A stretch of DNA of 64,000 bases from Limnanthes douglasii subsp. nivea (taxonomy: Eukaryota > Streptophyta > Magnoliopsida > Brassicales > Limnanthaceae), in NCBI GenBank assembly GCA_036936605.1, contig JAUPFV010000001.1, forward strand, positions 70,389,910 through 70,453,909, given 5' to 3'. The position numbers were made by a program, and so were the translations under genes. This document shows positions 35,277 to 47,558 of the stretch, piece after piece. Under the pieces are notes generated by a model. It ran no database searches. It was given only the letters and a program-made list of their open reading frames with translations, and had not been told where the DNA came from. Each line of letters starts with the position of its first letter. Position 1 is the stretch's first letter.

Positions 35277-36350
35277 TGCAAGAAGTTCCACCTCATAAAA
35301 ATGAAGAAATAAGAGATAATAATGAGCATGTTGTTGCGTCTCATGTCAATCACCACACAAAAGAAAGACAATTCATGTAAGATGAACGTGATTAGTTGAG
35401 GGCTGAGATTGAAGCTCTGAGAGCCCAAAGACAAGCTGAAAAAGGGTTGAAAGAAAAGTCTGATGTGAGATGTATATCTGCAGATGAGCCTAGTGACAAT
35501 AACAAACAAGTTTAAAATGATCGGTCCCCACAAGCTCGTATTAATTTTAAAAAAACATCGGGCTAAACAACTAATAAGCGCATCGAATTCTTCTGATAGG
35601 TCAACCACGATATCTGACTCTGATCGATATTCTTCATTAAGTAGTGACCAGGGCCTTCAGAGAAAGAAAGTGAGGTTAACCAAGAAACATTCGAGGAAAA
35701 AGGACAGGAATGGAAAAATGAAAAAGAATAAATATCAGGGAAAAATAAAAGAGTCGGTAGATTACAGTATTGATCATTTAGTAAGTGATCAATTTGCACC
35801 CAGTCTGAACCGGGTTTATTTGCCACTCCTGATAAGGATACTATGTTTAGTCGTAACCATAATTTAAGACAATCATATTTGTCCTCAATGATACTCTCTG
35901 GACATCTGCCCAAGCGGTTTGACAGCTTGAAGATGGAAAAATACGATGGAAGCAAAGCTCCTAATAACCACCTCAAACAGTTTGAAAATTTTATGATGAA
36001 CTTTGATGATGATGATGATAAACTCTTATGTCGGGATTTCTCTTAAACTTTTAAGGGGAGTGTTTTAAAATGGTATAATAGTTTACCACAAGGTTCTATT
36101 AAAAACTTTGATGTTTTCTGGATGGCCTTTCGGAGGCAATTCGTGGGAAGTAAGGAGCTTAAGATGTCCATGGAGGCTTTATGCTTATTATATGGTTATC
36201 AAAAAGTATGTTGACGACCATAAGTATTCTCTTGGTGTCTCAACAGAAAATAAAAATCATTTGGTGTTCGATTTGATATCAAACAAGATAAGTGATGATA
36301 TTAGATCTAGAAGTGATATCACTTCAAAAAAACATACAACCCCTTGTTAA
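35277..36350 (+). pseudogene. Gypsy gag (decayed)
   Basis: ATG at 35277 gives MQEVPPHKNEEI, then a charged helical stretch LRAEIEALRAQRQAEKGLKE. The capsid core follows: HLPKRFDSLKMEKYDGSKAP, then NNHLKQFENFM, LLCRDFS, stop, TFKGSVLKWYNSLPQGSI. These match the P-F-K-YDG--DP--HL and CR-F---LKG-A--W---L--GSI blocks of gypsy gag. Asp/Glu-rich insert DDDDDK precedes LLCR. Stops at 35379, 35391 and 36044 inactivate it. Confidence 0.8.
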
Positions 36351-36714
36351 ATTCGATTATCGTTAAGATATTTCTTATTTCTTATCGTAGATGGCTTTGG
36401 AGAAATCCTGAATGGAAGTTGACGAAGATAGTTCTACTTCTTCTGATTTGTTAAAAATTATTTTAAGACCTTAAGGATTCTGGACGTCACAAGTGATTTT
36501 GTATTGAAGTATGATGATGCAACCATTTTCTTAAACGATGTTTTATAGCTTACAGAGCTTTTCTTTAAGGGTTTCGCTCTTGTAATCTGATGTTCTTTAT
36601 CGATGAAATGTCTTTTAATGGTATATATTGAAAGGTCTTTCTCTGAACAATAAGTAAAAATGGTGACAATGGTAAGTTGTATTTTTAAAAAAATATTTTA
36701 ATACAAACTTCTTT

Positions 36715-36950
36715 TATGGGTGTGATATTACGTGTTAATTGGTTGTGTAATTACGTTTAAAATGGTTTCTTAATTAGGTTTCAGTTGCGAAATTAGCATG
36801 GTGTTGTGAAAATATAAAATTTATTTTGGTTGTGTAATTACATGTTAACATGTTCCAAAAAGTGCAAATGGGTTGCGAAATTACATTGTTGGTTTTGAAA
36901 TTAGAGATTGTATAATTGGTTTTTAAATTACTTTATCCAATTGATACTTA
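36715..36950. repeat. Short-repeat array of MULE 2 (GTAATTAC core)
   Basis: Degenerate copies of 'ggttgtgtaattacgttt', 'gggttgcgaaattacattg' and 'agttgcgaaattagcatgg' recur about eight times. GTAATTAC is a perfect palindrome. The array precedes the transposase catalytic block, where an intron or promoter would be. Confidence 0.65.
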
Positions 36951-36964
36951 TTACCCTTTTAGCT

Positions 36965-37900
36965 TTATAGGTATTTTTCCATTAGCATTTGATGTTGTTA
37001 GGAATGAAGATGATGACAACTGACAATGGTTTTGGAGACATTAAAGCATCATTTACTTGGTTATTAAATAACTTTTATATATGATCGTCACACATGTATA
37101 TTTAATGTTGTCTCAACCTTTTTTAAATTGCTACCATTCATACTTTCCTTAAGATGTTATTAAGAATCTGAAGCATGCGTTAACACGTTCACCAAAGGAT
37201 TTAAGATGGTCAATATTTCAGAATAATGTCCTTATGAAACCAATGAGAGTTTATTCGATTTACATTTGCATGAAATTCTTAAAGTATGTGGTTAGAACGA
37301 ACTTCTCTTCATGGAAAACCTTCTTCCTAAAATCTACGAATACGTGTTTTTTAGGTAAATGTCATAGTTTCGTGGCTTTCAATCCAATTGAGTCCTTTAA
37401 TAGTCAAATTAAATAATTTTGTAGCCTACTTATTTTAAATTTAGTGGACAAAACTAAGTTTATGCTTATGATTCAGATGTTAAAGTGTTATTCTGATTGT
37501 TTGCGTTTGAATATCGAGCTCTGTCTTAAACGTTTGAAGAAGATTAAAAGTAACGTGGACTAAAGTCGTACATTGATTATTAGGTCATCTATCGTCTATC
37601 AAATTATTGTTTGAAGTTCAATCGGAATTTGTTATGGTTGTTTATATTTTAAACTACAAATTTACGTGTAGTAGTTAGCAATGTTTCCTTTGTTCTCATT
37701 TTGGTGCTGCTATATTTAGTATTCAAGAGAATTATTTGGCATACGTGGAGTAATGTTATAGCAAAAGTTCTTATAATAAAACTTACTTTTGCGGCATTTG
37801 AGTTTTATCTGCCTTTGGTGACGCTTCTAGTTAAAATCCATCTCTAACTGTTCTTCCACCTAGCGTGAAAAGAAAACTGGAAGATTTAATAAGATACATA
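36965..37900 (+). pseudogene. MULE transposase remnant (mudrA type), MULE 2
   Basis: The frame GIFPLAFDVVRNEDDDN, stop, QWF at 36970-37035 is the MULE catalytic block (FPLAF-VV--E---W-WF) with Trp turned to TGA. Downstream FNPIESFNSQIK (about 37380) and LVDKTKFMLMIQML match the V/A-E-S-F-N-S region. A SWIM finger trace, TCSS, stop, QCFLCSHFGAAI, is followed by YVE, stop, CYSKSSYNKTY and LPPSVKRKLED, the usual transposase C-terminus. Many stops. The SWIM Cys-x-Cys is reduced to CSS, but CSH is kept. Related to, but clearly distinct from, the transposase at 10.6-13.0 kb. Confidence 0.75.
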
Positions 37901-38064
37901 TTTTATCACAAGGTGAAGAATTTCTTTAAATCGTTTAATTCTTCAGGAGTATTCTTTATAGTTTCTTATATGTGTTGAAATGTATTTGGAATTCCTGATG
38001 TAGAGAATAATAATTTTTTTAGTTTTTGTTATTTACATTACAAAGATAAAATACATGTATAATA

Positions 38065-38300
38065 TTATTTTAACTAACTGTTAGTTGGGTGTATACACGT
38101 ATATTTGGGTTCTGAAAATAGCTTTTTATGTTTGAAAAACAAACATAAAGTTTTATAGGAACTGACTGTAAGTTTGGTGCATAAATACGTTGAAGTTCTT
38201 TGCAAAAAGGTTTTTTAGCTTAAAAAACATAAAAGTTTCTCGATATGAGAACTTAATGTCATTTGGTTGCGTATAAACGTAAAACTAAGTTGCAAAACAA
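38065..38300. repeat. Second short-repeat array of MULE 2
   Basis: Units 'gttgggtgtatacacgtat', 'gtttggtgcataaatacgt' and 'ggttgcgtataaacgtaa' repeat about every 80-120 bp. GTGTATACAC is a palindrome. These are related to the upstream GTAATTAC array. Confidence 0.5.
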
Positions 38301-38309
38301 GAAAATAAA

Positions 38310-38870
38310 CCATTCAGAACATTTAAAAAAGTTGACAAATAGTTCTTAGATTATTAGTTGTATTTCTTATAGCTTAAAAAGACATACAAATCATCAAAAC
38401 CAAAAAATCTTAGGTAATGCATATAATTACGAACATATCAATTGAAAAATTAAAGATGAAAGAGAGTAAATTTATCGTGAAATCTGATTTAATTGTTAAT
38501 TTATGTTAAACTGCTTGAGATTTCATTGAAATTTGTTGCACAAATCTTTAACTTGAAAGATTTATCAGTTTTTATTTTACAGAGAGAAATAGATATAAAG
38601 AAAGTCGCAAACTAAAGAAGAATGTGAAATTATTTTATTGTTTTGTTTTTATCTTTGAAAGATATTGTTGGAAGATTTATATAGCACGTAATTATTGATA
38701 AACTTGAAAATTTGGATGATTATTGATACTTTTAATCATTCACGATAGTTATTGAGAACTTATTTTTTATTTTAAAATTAAATTCATCATATGTATCAAA
38801 ATATTTATGATTTTGATTGTTAACGTTATTTTCTAAAATTTTATATTGATGGTATTATTTTGATTTAGTA
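38310..38870. other. AT-rich gap
   Basis: No gene recognised. May be the 3' end of MULE 2; no terminal repeat was found. Confidence 0.4.

Positions 38871-38905
<35 letters not shown>
38871..38905. repeat. (TTA)n microsatellite
   Basis: About 11-12 uninterrupted ATT/TTA triplets. Confidence 0.95.
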
Positions 38906-38907
<2 letters not shown>

Positions 38908-39430
38908 TTTTATGAGAACATAAATAATTATTGTACTTTTTAATATTTATAGAGAAAAAATAATGAACGAAGTCTAATTCGTAAGAGAGTGATAGAGTAA
39001 GGAACTCAAGGTAAATATATTATTTTAGGCTTGTATTTGAAAGAAAAAAAAAGTTTGGAAGAAGATGAGTTGTTGTCTAAAGAAATTGGATGGTTGTTGG
39101 ATAGAACATCACATGACTCGAGTCAAAGGCCATCGAAAGCTGGAAGACAATGTTTGTTAGATAAAACATCACATGACACGGGTCAAAGCCCATGGAAAGC
39201 TGTAAGGCTGACCTACGTGCGCCTTATTAGTTTAATAAATAATTGTACAAATAAAAATACCTAGGTGTGCAGTTATCCATTTACAACTAATTAACAAAGG
39301 AAAAGATATTGTACATGTATTATTAAAAGAAAACAAAGTATTCTATAGAATATTTTTACAATATTTTGACGAAGATATTTTTTTTACTAGCATTTCATCT
39401 AGTTTTTGCTTTATTTATGTTTCTTGACTT

Positions 39431-39441
39431 TGTATCAGAGC
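39431..39441 (+). other. Copia primer-binding site
   Basis: TGTATCAGAGC differs by one base from the first 11 bases of the usual initiator-tRNA-Met site TGGTATCAGAGC. It directly follows the LTR. Confidence 0.7.
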
Positions 39442-39601
39442 TTAATGGATAACACCAATTCTTTGTCTTTAAGCAATGACTCTGCTGCATTTGCTTGCCT
39501 ATAACCCGACCTGCACATGAGTAATACGTCATAATTCTCTCAACGAAGCAACACAAATAAGAGTTTAAATCTGAATAGAATAAATTTTTTCCTATGAAAA
39601 C

Positions 39602-41340
39602 ATGAGTGTCCCAATCGTCAAGGAAAATCGTCTCTTTAGCCATATTTCAGGTAAATTCCTCATCCCTCCCAAACTAGTATATGATCCTATTGAAACCTTA
39701 ATTCAGAATTCTTGCTATAAGCAATGGTACTCCAATGACCAACTCTTTGGTCACTGGATCTTTACAACCATATCTTCAGAAATAGCAGCCCATTGGTTAG
39801 ATCAAAAGCCATAATTACCTTGTTCAAACAAGATTATTTGGCTAAAATGAAGTCAATTTCAGATAATTTGGCTTTAGCAAAATGTGTACTGACGATCTAA
39901 TTTCTCAGGTTCTTGTTGGTCTAGACTCTGACTACACCCTTACAATAGTGAGTCTACCTGAAAAAATGGTCTAAGTTGGGTTAACTTACAAACCTCAATA
40001 CGAACCTTTGTAAGCAGGTTAGAATAACTAATTACTCTTTAAAATACAATGGCTAGCTTAAACATAAATTCATTTAATATGAATGAAAACAAGAATGACT
40101 CTAAATCATAAAATAGGAATCATAATACTAGAGGACATTCTGGCTACTATAGAGGCCAAAGACGTGGCTATACAGGTATATTTCAAACGAACTACAGATG
40201 AAAGAGTAAAAATACTTATAGAGGAGGATATGGAGACAAGTATTCCTCTGATACACCTACTTGCCAAATTTATGGCAAGTTCGGTCATGCAGCTCCTACA
40301 TGTTACTACAGAGATGAACCAAATGTCATGTGATCTCTACTTACTCAAATGTCTACCTTGTGACTCGTAATCAAAATAATGACTAAGCCTGGTATGTAGA
40401 TCGTCAAACTACTCATTATGTCACAATCAAATCAAGTTTGATAAGCCAAAGGTATGAATGTGAAGGTAAGTTATCTGTTCTAGTTGGTAATCGTAAAAAA
40501 TGTCAAATAAAACATGTTAGTATCTCAACTTTAATCTCATATTAAAACTAAACACTAAAGCTAGATAATATCTTACATGTTCCTACAATTTTAAAATAAT
40601 ATTTTATTTGTCTCTAAGCTAAATTCTCAAAACGATGTGTATGTTATATTTTTTAAGGACTCTTATTTTATGAAGGACCTAGGAACATGAGGGATAATCA
40701 TAACATGAAAGACCATTGAAGGATTCTATTGCATTGATGGTACAAGGTATAATCTCCTAACATTTATAGTTCGTAGGTTGTAGGTAGTCAGTTGTCTAAG
40801 ATTTATAAGTCTCAAATATGGCAAATGAGATTCGGTCATCCATCTTATTAAGTGTTGTCTAAAGTGTGTCGTTGATGTAATATTGTACTCAATAAAAGGA
40901 TTTCAGTTTTAGTGAATTCTGCCAGTTGGGAAAGTCTCATAAGCTTCCATTCCCTAAATAGAAATCTCATGCATTTAATGTTTTGGACATAATTTATTGT
41001 GACTTATGTGGACCTACCCCCACACAAGCCAGAAATAGTTTAGGTATAATATTTTATTCCTAGATGACTTCAGCAGGTTCTTTTGGGTTTATCCCCTTAA
41101 AAACAACAGTAATGCACTTTCTATCTTTCTAGAGTTTCAAAAACTGGTTGAAAAGAAATTTGACACGAAAATTAAAGTCGTACAAACTGATAAATGATGA
41201 GATTTTAAATATATTCGACCATTTACTATGAGTTGTTGAATAGATATAAGGATGTATTATCCTCGTACATTTGCCCAGAATGGTAGGGTACAGAGGAAAC
41301 ACAAACACCTAGTTAAGACTAGATTAATCCTTTAGCTTAG
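39602..41340 (+). pseudogene. Copia gag-protease-integrase (decayed)
   Basis: From ATG 39602 the gag reads NRLFSHISGKFLIPPKLVYD, then QNSCYKQWYSNDQLFGHW, the N-terminal block of plant copia gag. Further on come DDLISQVLVGLDSDYT, a zinc knuckle CQIYGKFGHAAPTC (second Cys changed to Tyr), a protease-like WYVDRQTTHYVT where DSGATNH is expected, and integrase core blocks LDIIYCDLCGPTPTQARNS and FAQNGRVQRKHKHLVKT near 41270. The frame ends at the LTR. Many stops and shifts; incapable of transposition by itself. Confidence 0.8.
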
Positions 41341-41869
41341 TTTAGGTTTATATTTGGAAAAAAGTTAGTATAAAAGAGTTGATATATAAGAAAGAGTTGA
41401 TGTTAAAGACTAATGAAATAAAAATTGCGTTATAACCCTACAACTAACCTGATTGTTTATGGGATAAAACATAAGATTCAGGTGAAAGCCCATACAAAAC
41501 TGAAAAGTTTGTTTGTTGTGTAAACAATACAAAACTCGGATCAAAATCCATATAAAATTGGAAAACTCAGCTAGTTATTGGAGCCCTACATCTAAATCCA
41601 ATCCATATAATAAATTAAACTCCGTGAATATAATCAAATGTCTGAGATGACTAAATATAATGAGCAGATATTCAATTACCATAAATTAACAAATATAAAA
41701 GTACGGTAAGTGCACTATAAAAAAAATAAAGTGTTTTTTCATTTTCGAAAAAGATCGTTACAATATTTTTTAAAATTTTTTTATCTTACTAAGAGTTCTA
41801 TCTACGTTTTGCTTCATTTCTATTTTTCGAGGGGGAAAAATTATGAGATTATATATACAATAATTTATT

Positions 41870-42640
41870 AGGCATCGAGTGGAAAACACTACATTTCAGA
41901 CAACCGCTAAATGCCGAAATCAATAATTACCCATTCCGATAAAAAAATTAAAATGCACGGATATACATGCAACACACCTGTACCACTATTCATTTCTCCA
42001 TGTCTCTTTAAACGTCCATCTTCCCAATATCATTTCATAGAGACTCATTAAGAAAAGAAAACAGTTAGATTCATCGGGAAAAGAAGCAAAATGCGAAACC
42101 TGAATTATGTATCTAATCAGTCAACCACTCACTAATTATATATTATCAAAGAAATTTTCTTAAGATTATGTACCAAATGTGGATTTGAACTTGATAATAC
42201 TACTCTCACCCTTTCATATTAAAAGAGGTTTGAAGTCTTCTAGCAGATATCAATAAATATAATAATGGTCTTCACATAGCTCATGTAAGCAGATGCCAAC
42301 ACATCTGGGCATTGGTTCAGTCTCTAGCAAACAGGTACGAGCCAAAAGGTGTTCACATAGCTCATGTCAACATTCATGGTCTTTTTCGCCTCCCATCTGC
42401 ATAAGTCCGCACTTTTAACTTTATTATACTCCTGTTCTACAATACGTTTTAGAGAGTAGGAACCATTTCATTTTATTATACTCCTTACTTCAAATGAAGA
42501 ATCTTTGCTCATTTTCAAGACGTATCTGGACTTGATACTTTATCAGAATATTTACTTTCCTCCGATTTTCTCCTAACTTGAGCTGCATGGCTCTATCAAT
42601 TATACTATCATTTTTTTTTTTAGTTTAGATCACATTTATA
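41870..42640 (+). pseudogene. SDR pseudogene, copy C
   Basis: The 5' flank and leader match copies B and D ('aaaatgcacggatatacatg', 'ttagattcatcggg'). ATG at 42091 gives MRNLNYVSNQSTTH. Near 42310-42390 the frame reads LVQSLANRYEPKGVHIAHVN, then IHGLFRLPSA and a stop; this is the SDR block after the catalytic helix and the clearest family evidence in the window. The following intron-like sequence matches copies A and B. The middle of the gene is missing. Confidence 0.65.
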
Positions 42641-43070
42641 TTAATTTCAGCATTCTCGAAAACAAATTATGCCGGTCCTTTCCTTTCCTTTAATGTCTAA
42701 AAGATTCGGATCTAAAATACACGATCTAAGATTCGAGTCTTTAATAAATACCATATAAGTCAGCTATGATGGGTAGTTTAAATTTTGGATAAGTCCCACA
42801 ATATCCGGTTCCAGGCATCCAAGTAGTTTAAATTTTGGATTAGTCCATCAATATCCAACTTAAAATTGGAATCAAAAGTAGTAATTGAACAACAATATTC
42901 AAATATCATATTCAGCTCAGACGAGAAGGCTGAAATCTAACCGTACTTTTAAATGCAAGATCTAAATAATTGATATCAAGAAATAGGTATGTATGGCTGA
43001 AATATTTTACCTATTTAGTTTTTTAATTTGATATTTTTTTTTGCGTTCGATGTTTATTTTGGAGGTCTTG
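42641..43070. other. Gap with a 50-bp tandem duplication
   Basis: 'gtagtttaaattttggat' at 42773 recurs at 42823, a 50-bp direct repeat. Nothing else recognised. Confidence 0.5.
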
Positions 43071-43553
43071 TGTTTAATGCACTAAAATATAAATGCACAA
43101 TCGAAAGAAAATAATTAAATTAGAGCGAAAGAAAAGCATATCAAGATTTGCGTGGAACACTATTCAATTTGCAGGGAAAAACGACAACCGGCCTCGAGCA
43201 AAACTTCCACTAAATGAAAAATTGAATTACAAGATTATAACTTCTTACACTTACGGGCATAAGGATATCTCTCTTTTTTCACTCGTTTTATCTCTATATT
43301 TAACTCACTCACTATAAGTGTTTCTCAATTTTTTTGAAAATAAACTCTACAAAACATCTCTCGTTTAAAAGGAAAAATCTAGATACATTAATTAGTTATA
43401 GAGTTTAAGAGTCTCGCCCAAAATATTCTTTTCTAGTTTCTTCTTAGAATGTCAATGATATCCTCTAAAATAATTTTTAATTCATCAAACCATCCCGGAC
43501 TACCAATTAATTTTAGCTTATATGCCCTACATAGGGAGGCTCATATGCCAACA
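43071..43553 (-). repeat. 3' LTR of the minus-strand copia
   Basis: TG...CA limits; aligned with 47670-48181 over most of its length. Confidence 0.75.
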
Positions 43554-43786
43554 AATTCTCCTTCCGACCTATGTAAGGGTCAATATCAATCCTGCTTTTG
43601 ATTTGCAGACTTCGAGCTTGTTGAGAGACAATGTTTTTGTCATCATGTATGAACAATTTTCATTCGTATGAATTTTATCCAAGTTAGTATCTTATGATCA
43701 AGTATATCCTTGACCCAATGATATTGAACATCGATATGCTTAGACTTCGAATGAAATGTTGAGTTATTTCTTAGGTGGATAGCACA

Positions 43787-46330
43787 CTAGCTATCGTAAT
43801 ACACCACATACGTTTCTTGTCTTATGTTAAGTTCTCTCAAGAACCTCCTCAACCATAATGTTTCTTTGCACGCTTCCGTTGTTGCGATAAACGCTGCCTC
43901 GATGGTCGATAATACGATAAATTTTTGTAACTTGGATTGCCAAGATAGAACTCCACCACAAAATTTCATCATATATCCCGAAGTAGAAATTATGGAATCA
44001 ATGTATCCAGCCATATCAACGTCTGTATAAGCATTTAGTTCATGATTTTCTCCAAAACACAAGGACATCTTTGAAATACCCCTTAAATATCTCAGAATCC
44101 ATTTCGCATAAACTTATTGTTATTTCCCATGATTAGAAAGGAATCGACTAACAGCACCAAATGCATGGGCAATGTTTGGTTTGGTACAGACCATGAAGTA
44201 CATCAAGATTCCGACCACAAATGCATATGAAACTTCCTTCATTTCTTTTTTCATATTCTTACTTTTTGGACATTGACTAATGTTTAGCTTAAAGGGGTTT
44301 GCTAGGGGAGAAGATAAAAGTTTAACTTTGCTCATATTAAATTTCTCAAGAACTTTCTCAGTATATTTATCGTGAGACAACCATAGTTTTCCACTATTTT
44401 TATCTCTAATGATCTTCATTCCAAGAATCTACTTAGTTGCTTCCAAATATTCCATGGAAAAAGATTTATTTAGTTCCCTCTTCAGCTTGTCAATCTTCAC
44501 AGGATCACGCCCAACAATCAACATATCATCCACATAAAACAAAAAGATGATGAAGTCTCCATCAGAATATCTGTTGATAAACACAGATTGATCAACTGAA
44601 GTCCTTTTAAAGTTTTTTCCAAGCATAAAAAATTCAAACATTTTATACCATTGTGGTAGAGCTTGCTTTAGCCCATAAAGATTTATTTTTAGTTTGCACA
44701 CATGAGTTTTTTTTTCTTCAAGTATTCAGGTTTCTCCTTGTATATTTATTCTTTCAAGTCTTTGTTTAGGAATGGTGTCTTTACATCTAGTTGTTCGATT
44801 TCAATATTCAAGTTTGCCACCAAAACAAGTACGGTTCCAATAGTTGTCATCTTCACCATAGGCGAGAAAATCTCATCAAAGTCAAATAATTTAATTTAGC
44901 TAAATCCATTCAAAATCAATCGAGATTTATACATTGGTTGTGAGATGAAATCGATGAACTTTAATCGTGTACACTCATTTATTCTTGAGTACCTTCTTGC
45001 ATTTTGGAAGTTTTACCAAGTCATAAGTGAAATTAAGTTGCAAGGATTCTATTTTTTCATACATAGCCTTTACCCATTCTTGCTTTTGATCACGAGACAT
45101 AGTGTATTCATAAATTTTAGGTTCATCACAATTTTTAAGCATACTATACTCATTTAGATTGTATCATGTTGATGGCATTTGTTCTCTATCAGATCTCCTT
45201 AGGAAAAATGGTTGCTCTTGAGGTTCCTCCTGATTTTGTTGTTACTCCTCACCTTCGTCATTTTCATGTTGTTGTGGTTGCTTTGGGCCTTCAGTTTCAT
45301 ATCAATTTCCTCCATTGTTTTGTGTTTTGGAGGAGGAAAGAGATTCCAAATTGACTAGAATTTCAATATTTACTCTTGGTTTAGAATCTTCTTTCTCTAT
45401 GTCACCGAGAGTCTCATATTTTAAGAAAACAACATCTTTGTTTCTTACTTTTCATTCTTGAAGATGGGTCAAAACATCTATACCCAAATTCTTCATGTGT
45501 GTATCCTATAAAAATACATTCTTTCATGTCAACATCTAAATTATTTCATTCATTTTTTGGAACATGGATGAGTTCCTTAAAATCAAAGACTCTCAAGTAC
45601 CCATATGAGACTTCTTTACCACTCCATATTTTTTGGGAAATATCTAACCCAAAGGAATCGATGCAGAGAGGTTGATGATAACGATTGCAGTTCGCATAGC
45701 TTCACCCCAGAAGGATTTTGGTAACTTCACATGAAAGAGCATGCTCCGGATGCATTCTTTAAATGTCCAATTCCTTATTTCAGCCACTCTATTTTGCTGG
45801 ATATTTTTAGGAATTATCTTTTCCAGATGTCCCACAAAACTGCAATATTTCTCCAAAGGACCTTGGTACTCTCCTCCATTATCTGGCAAAACGATTTTCA
45901 ACATCTACCAGTCTCTCGTTCCACCTTCTTATGAACGTCTATGAAAACTTCCAAGACCTGATATTTACTCTTTAAGATATATGCAAACGCATTTCTTGAA
46001 TGATCATTGTTAAATGTTACAAAATATTATGCCTCACCAAGTGACTTTGTATCCATATAACAAATATATGTATGTACTAAATCCAAAACATGTAACCTCT
46101 TAGGTGTAAAACCTCTTTCGAAAGAAACTTTGTGTTGTTTACCAGCTAAACAATGATAACATGTTTTAAATGATATACCTTTCACTTTTGGCAGAAGCTC
46201 TTTTTTACCAGCATTTACATCTTTTTCTCACTTATGTGCCAAATTCTTGTGCCAAAATGGGGGAACATCCTCTTTAAATATATAGTTAATCTCACTATTT
46301 TTGAACGTTACTTACATTGAATATAGAGAA
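43787..46330 (-). pseudogene. Copia pol: integrase, RT, RNase H (decayed)
   Basis: Minus-strand order: the integrase end at 45644-45904 (LPDNGGEYQGPLEKYC, then FKECIRSMLFHVKLPKSFW), with the usual QQNGVAER reading QQNRVAEI. RT at 44120-44701 has INLYGLKQALPQWY and the intact active site FYVDDMLIVG. RNase H at 43787-44068 reads ELNAYTDVDMAGYID, TSGYMMKFCGGVLSWQSK and VLSTIEAAFIA. This is a Tork-like pol. Blocks lie in different frames, with stops between RT segments near 44420 and a gap in RT before 44945. Confidence 0.85.
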
Positions 46331-46790
46331 GTCTTTGTGATTCATCTAGCCACCATGAGAGAACCTTTAGTAAGTTTCCATTTTACATCACCTTAATTAT
46401 TTGAATATCTTTCATCATCAAGCTTTCCGGTGAATATCAAATTGAGTCGAATACTAAGAATATGTCGACATCTTTTAGAAATAATTTATTCAATTCCTTT
46501 GTTCTTAAGCAAATGTCACCCTTCCCAATAATTTTTGCAGTGCCTTGGTCTCTCATTCGAATATTACCAAAGTCACCAATCAAGTAGGTAGTGAAGAATT
46601 CACCATAAAGGATTACCCCGTATCAATCACTCAATCATTATCTTCACTTACTAGATTAATACAAACATTATCATAAACAAGAATTACCTTATTGTTATCA
46701 TATGCTATAACAACTGAGTTCATTTTATCATTTCTATATTTTCTCTCTTTGGACTCTTTAGCTTGATATCTCTTAACAAATTTATACTCG

Positions 46791-46964
46791 TTCTTTTATG
46801 GCCAGCCTTTTGGGGGTAGAAGCACACAATACTTATGGGCTATGATTGAGATCTATTTCTCAATCTGTCATTCCTCATTCTTTTTATGGACAACCTTTTG
46901 GGAGTAGAAGCACACAATACTTATGGGCTATGATTGAGATCTCTCTCTCAATCTGTCATTCCTC
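46791..46964 (-). repeat. 87-bp tandem duplication across the gag zinc knuckle
   Basis: 'ttcttttatggccagcc' at 46791 recurs as 'ttctttttatggacaacc' at 46878, and the two 87-bp units are close to identical. On the minus strand each encodes a degenerate CCHC knuckle (CFYPQKAGHK and CFYSQKVVHK). Because 87 is 29 codons, the duplication keeps the frame. Confidence 0.85.
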
Positions 46965-47309
46965 ATGTTACTAAAGCCTTTTGTTTGACTTTTTCCATTT
47001 TTCAGAATTTTCAGAAACAAAAGATTATGATCCATAGGACATATTATGAATGCCCATCTTTTTTCTTCTTGCTTCTTTGTTTAGGATACTATTCTTTAGC
47101 ATATCCATGGTTAAGCTACCATTTGGAGCGGAATGTCTAAGAAAAATAACTAATGTTTCCTAATTATCCCGTAAAGAACTAAGAAATAATAATGCTTGTA
47201 ACTCATCATCAAGATTCATTTTCATATTAGTGAGTTAATTTATCAAACCTTGAAAATTACTTCGATGCTCTGTGATGCTCCTTCTACCATTGAACTTGAC
47301 ATTTACACA

Positions 47310-47558
47310 TCATCTAATCAAATAAGCTTTATTTTTTGTTCTTTGTCGCTTGTATATAGACTCCAACTTTTTCCAAAGAACATTTTCTTTCGTATCCTTA
47401 GCAACATGATTAAAAACACTTTGATCTACCCATTGGCGGATAATGGCCACTATCTTATAATGCATCACCTCCCACTGTCTATTAGTTTTATCATCACACT
47501 TTACTTTATCACCTTGAATAGGTTCATAAAGATCTCTGTAATAAATAATTTCCTCCAT
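47310..47558 (-). pseudogene. Copia gag N-terminal part
   Basis: The frame of 82 codons reads MEEIIYYRDLYEPIQGDK, IIRQWVDQSVFNHVAKDT and NVLWKKLESIYKRQRTKNKA. These are the standard blocks of Tork-type copia gag (UBN2 family). It lies just inside the 5' LTR. Confidence 0.85.

Larger units (their letters stand above)
34762..36350 (+). mobile_element. Ty3/gypsy remnant: 5' LTR and gag
   Basis: The LTR runs from TGTTGTTAATGATAGG (34762) to about 35172, with TATAAATA at 35015-35022. The primer-binding region ATTGGCGACCATAGTGGGAG (35177-35196) follows, then gag. Nothing of pol is left; the element stops near 36350 where a MULE remnant begins. Confidence 0.75.
39030..41830 (+). mobile_element. Ty1/copia element lacking RT
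   Basis: LTR-like repeats lie at about 39030-39428 and 41345-41830. They share a dimer of a 60-bp unit ('ataaaacatcacatgacacg' at 39161, a sister at 39101) and the end 'cgttttgcttcatttctat'/'agtttttgctttatttatg'. The initiator-Met primer site TGTATCAGAGC (39431-39441; usual form TGGTATCAGAGC) follows the 5' LTR. Gag, protease and part of integrase are present; RT and RNase H are missing. Confidence 0.75.

Noticed and set aside
35129..35976. Minus-strand frames of 159 and 137 codons
   Set aside because: They are antisense to the gypsy LTR and gag, whose plus-strand frames show recognisable gag blocks.
41700..41730. CACTA transposon end ('cactataaaaaaaa')
   Set aside because: It lies inside the copia LTR and has no partner end.
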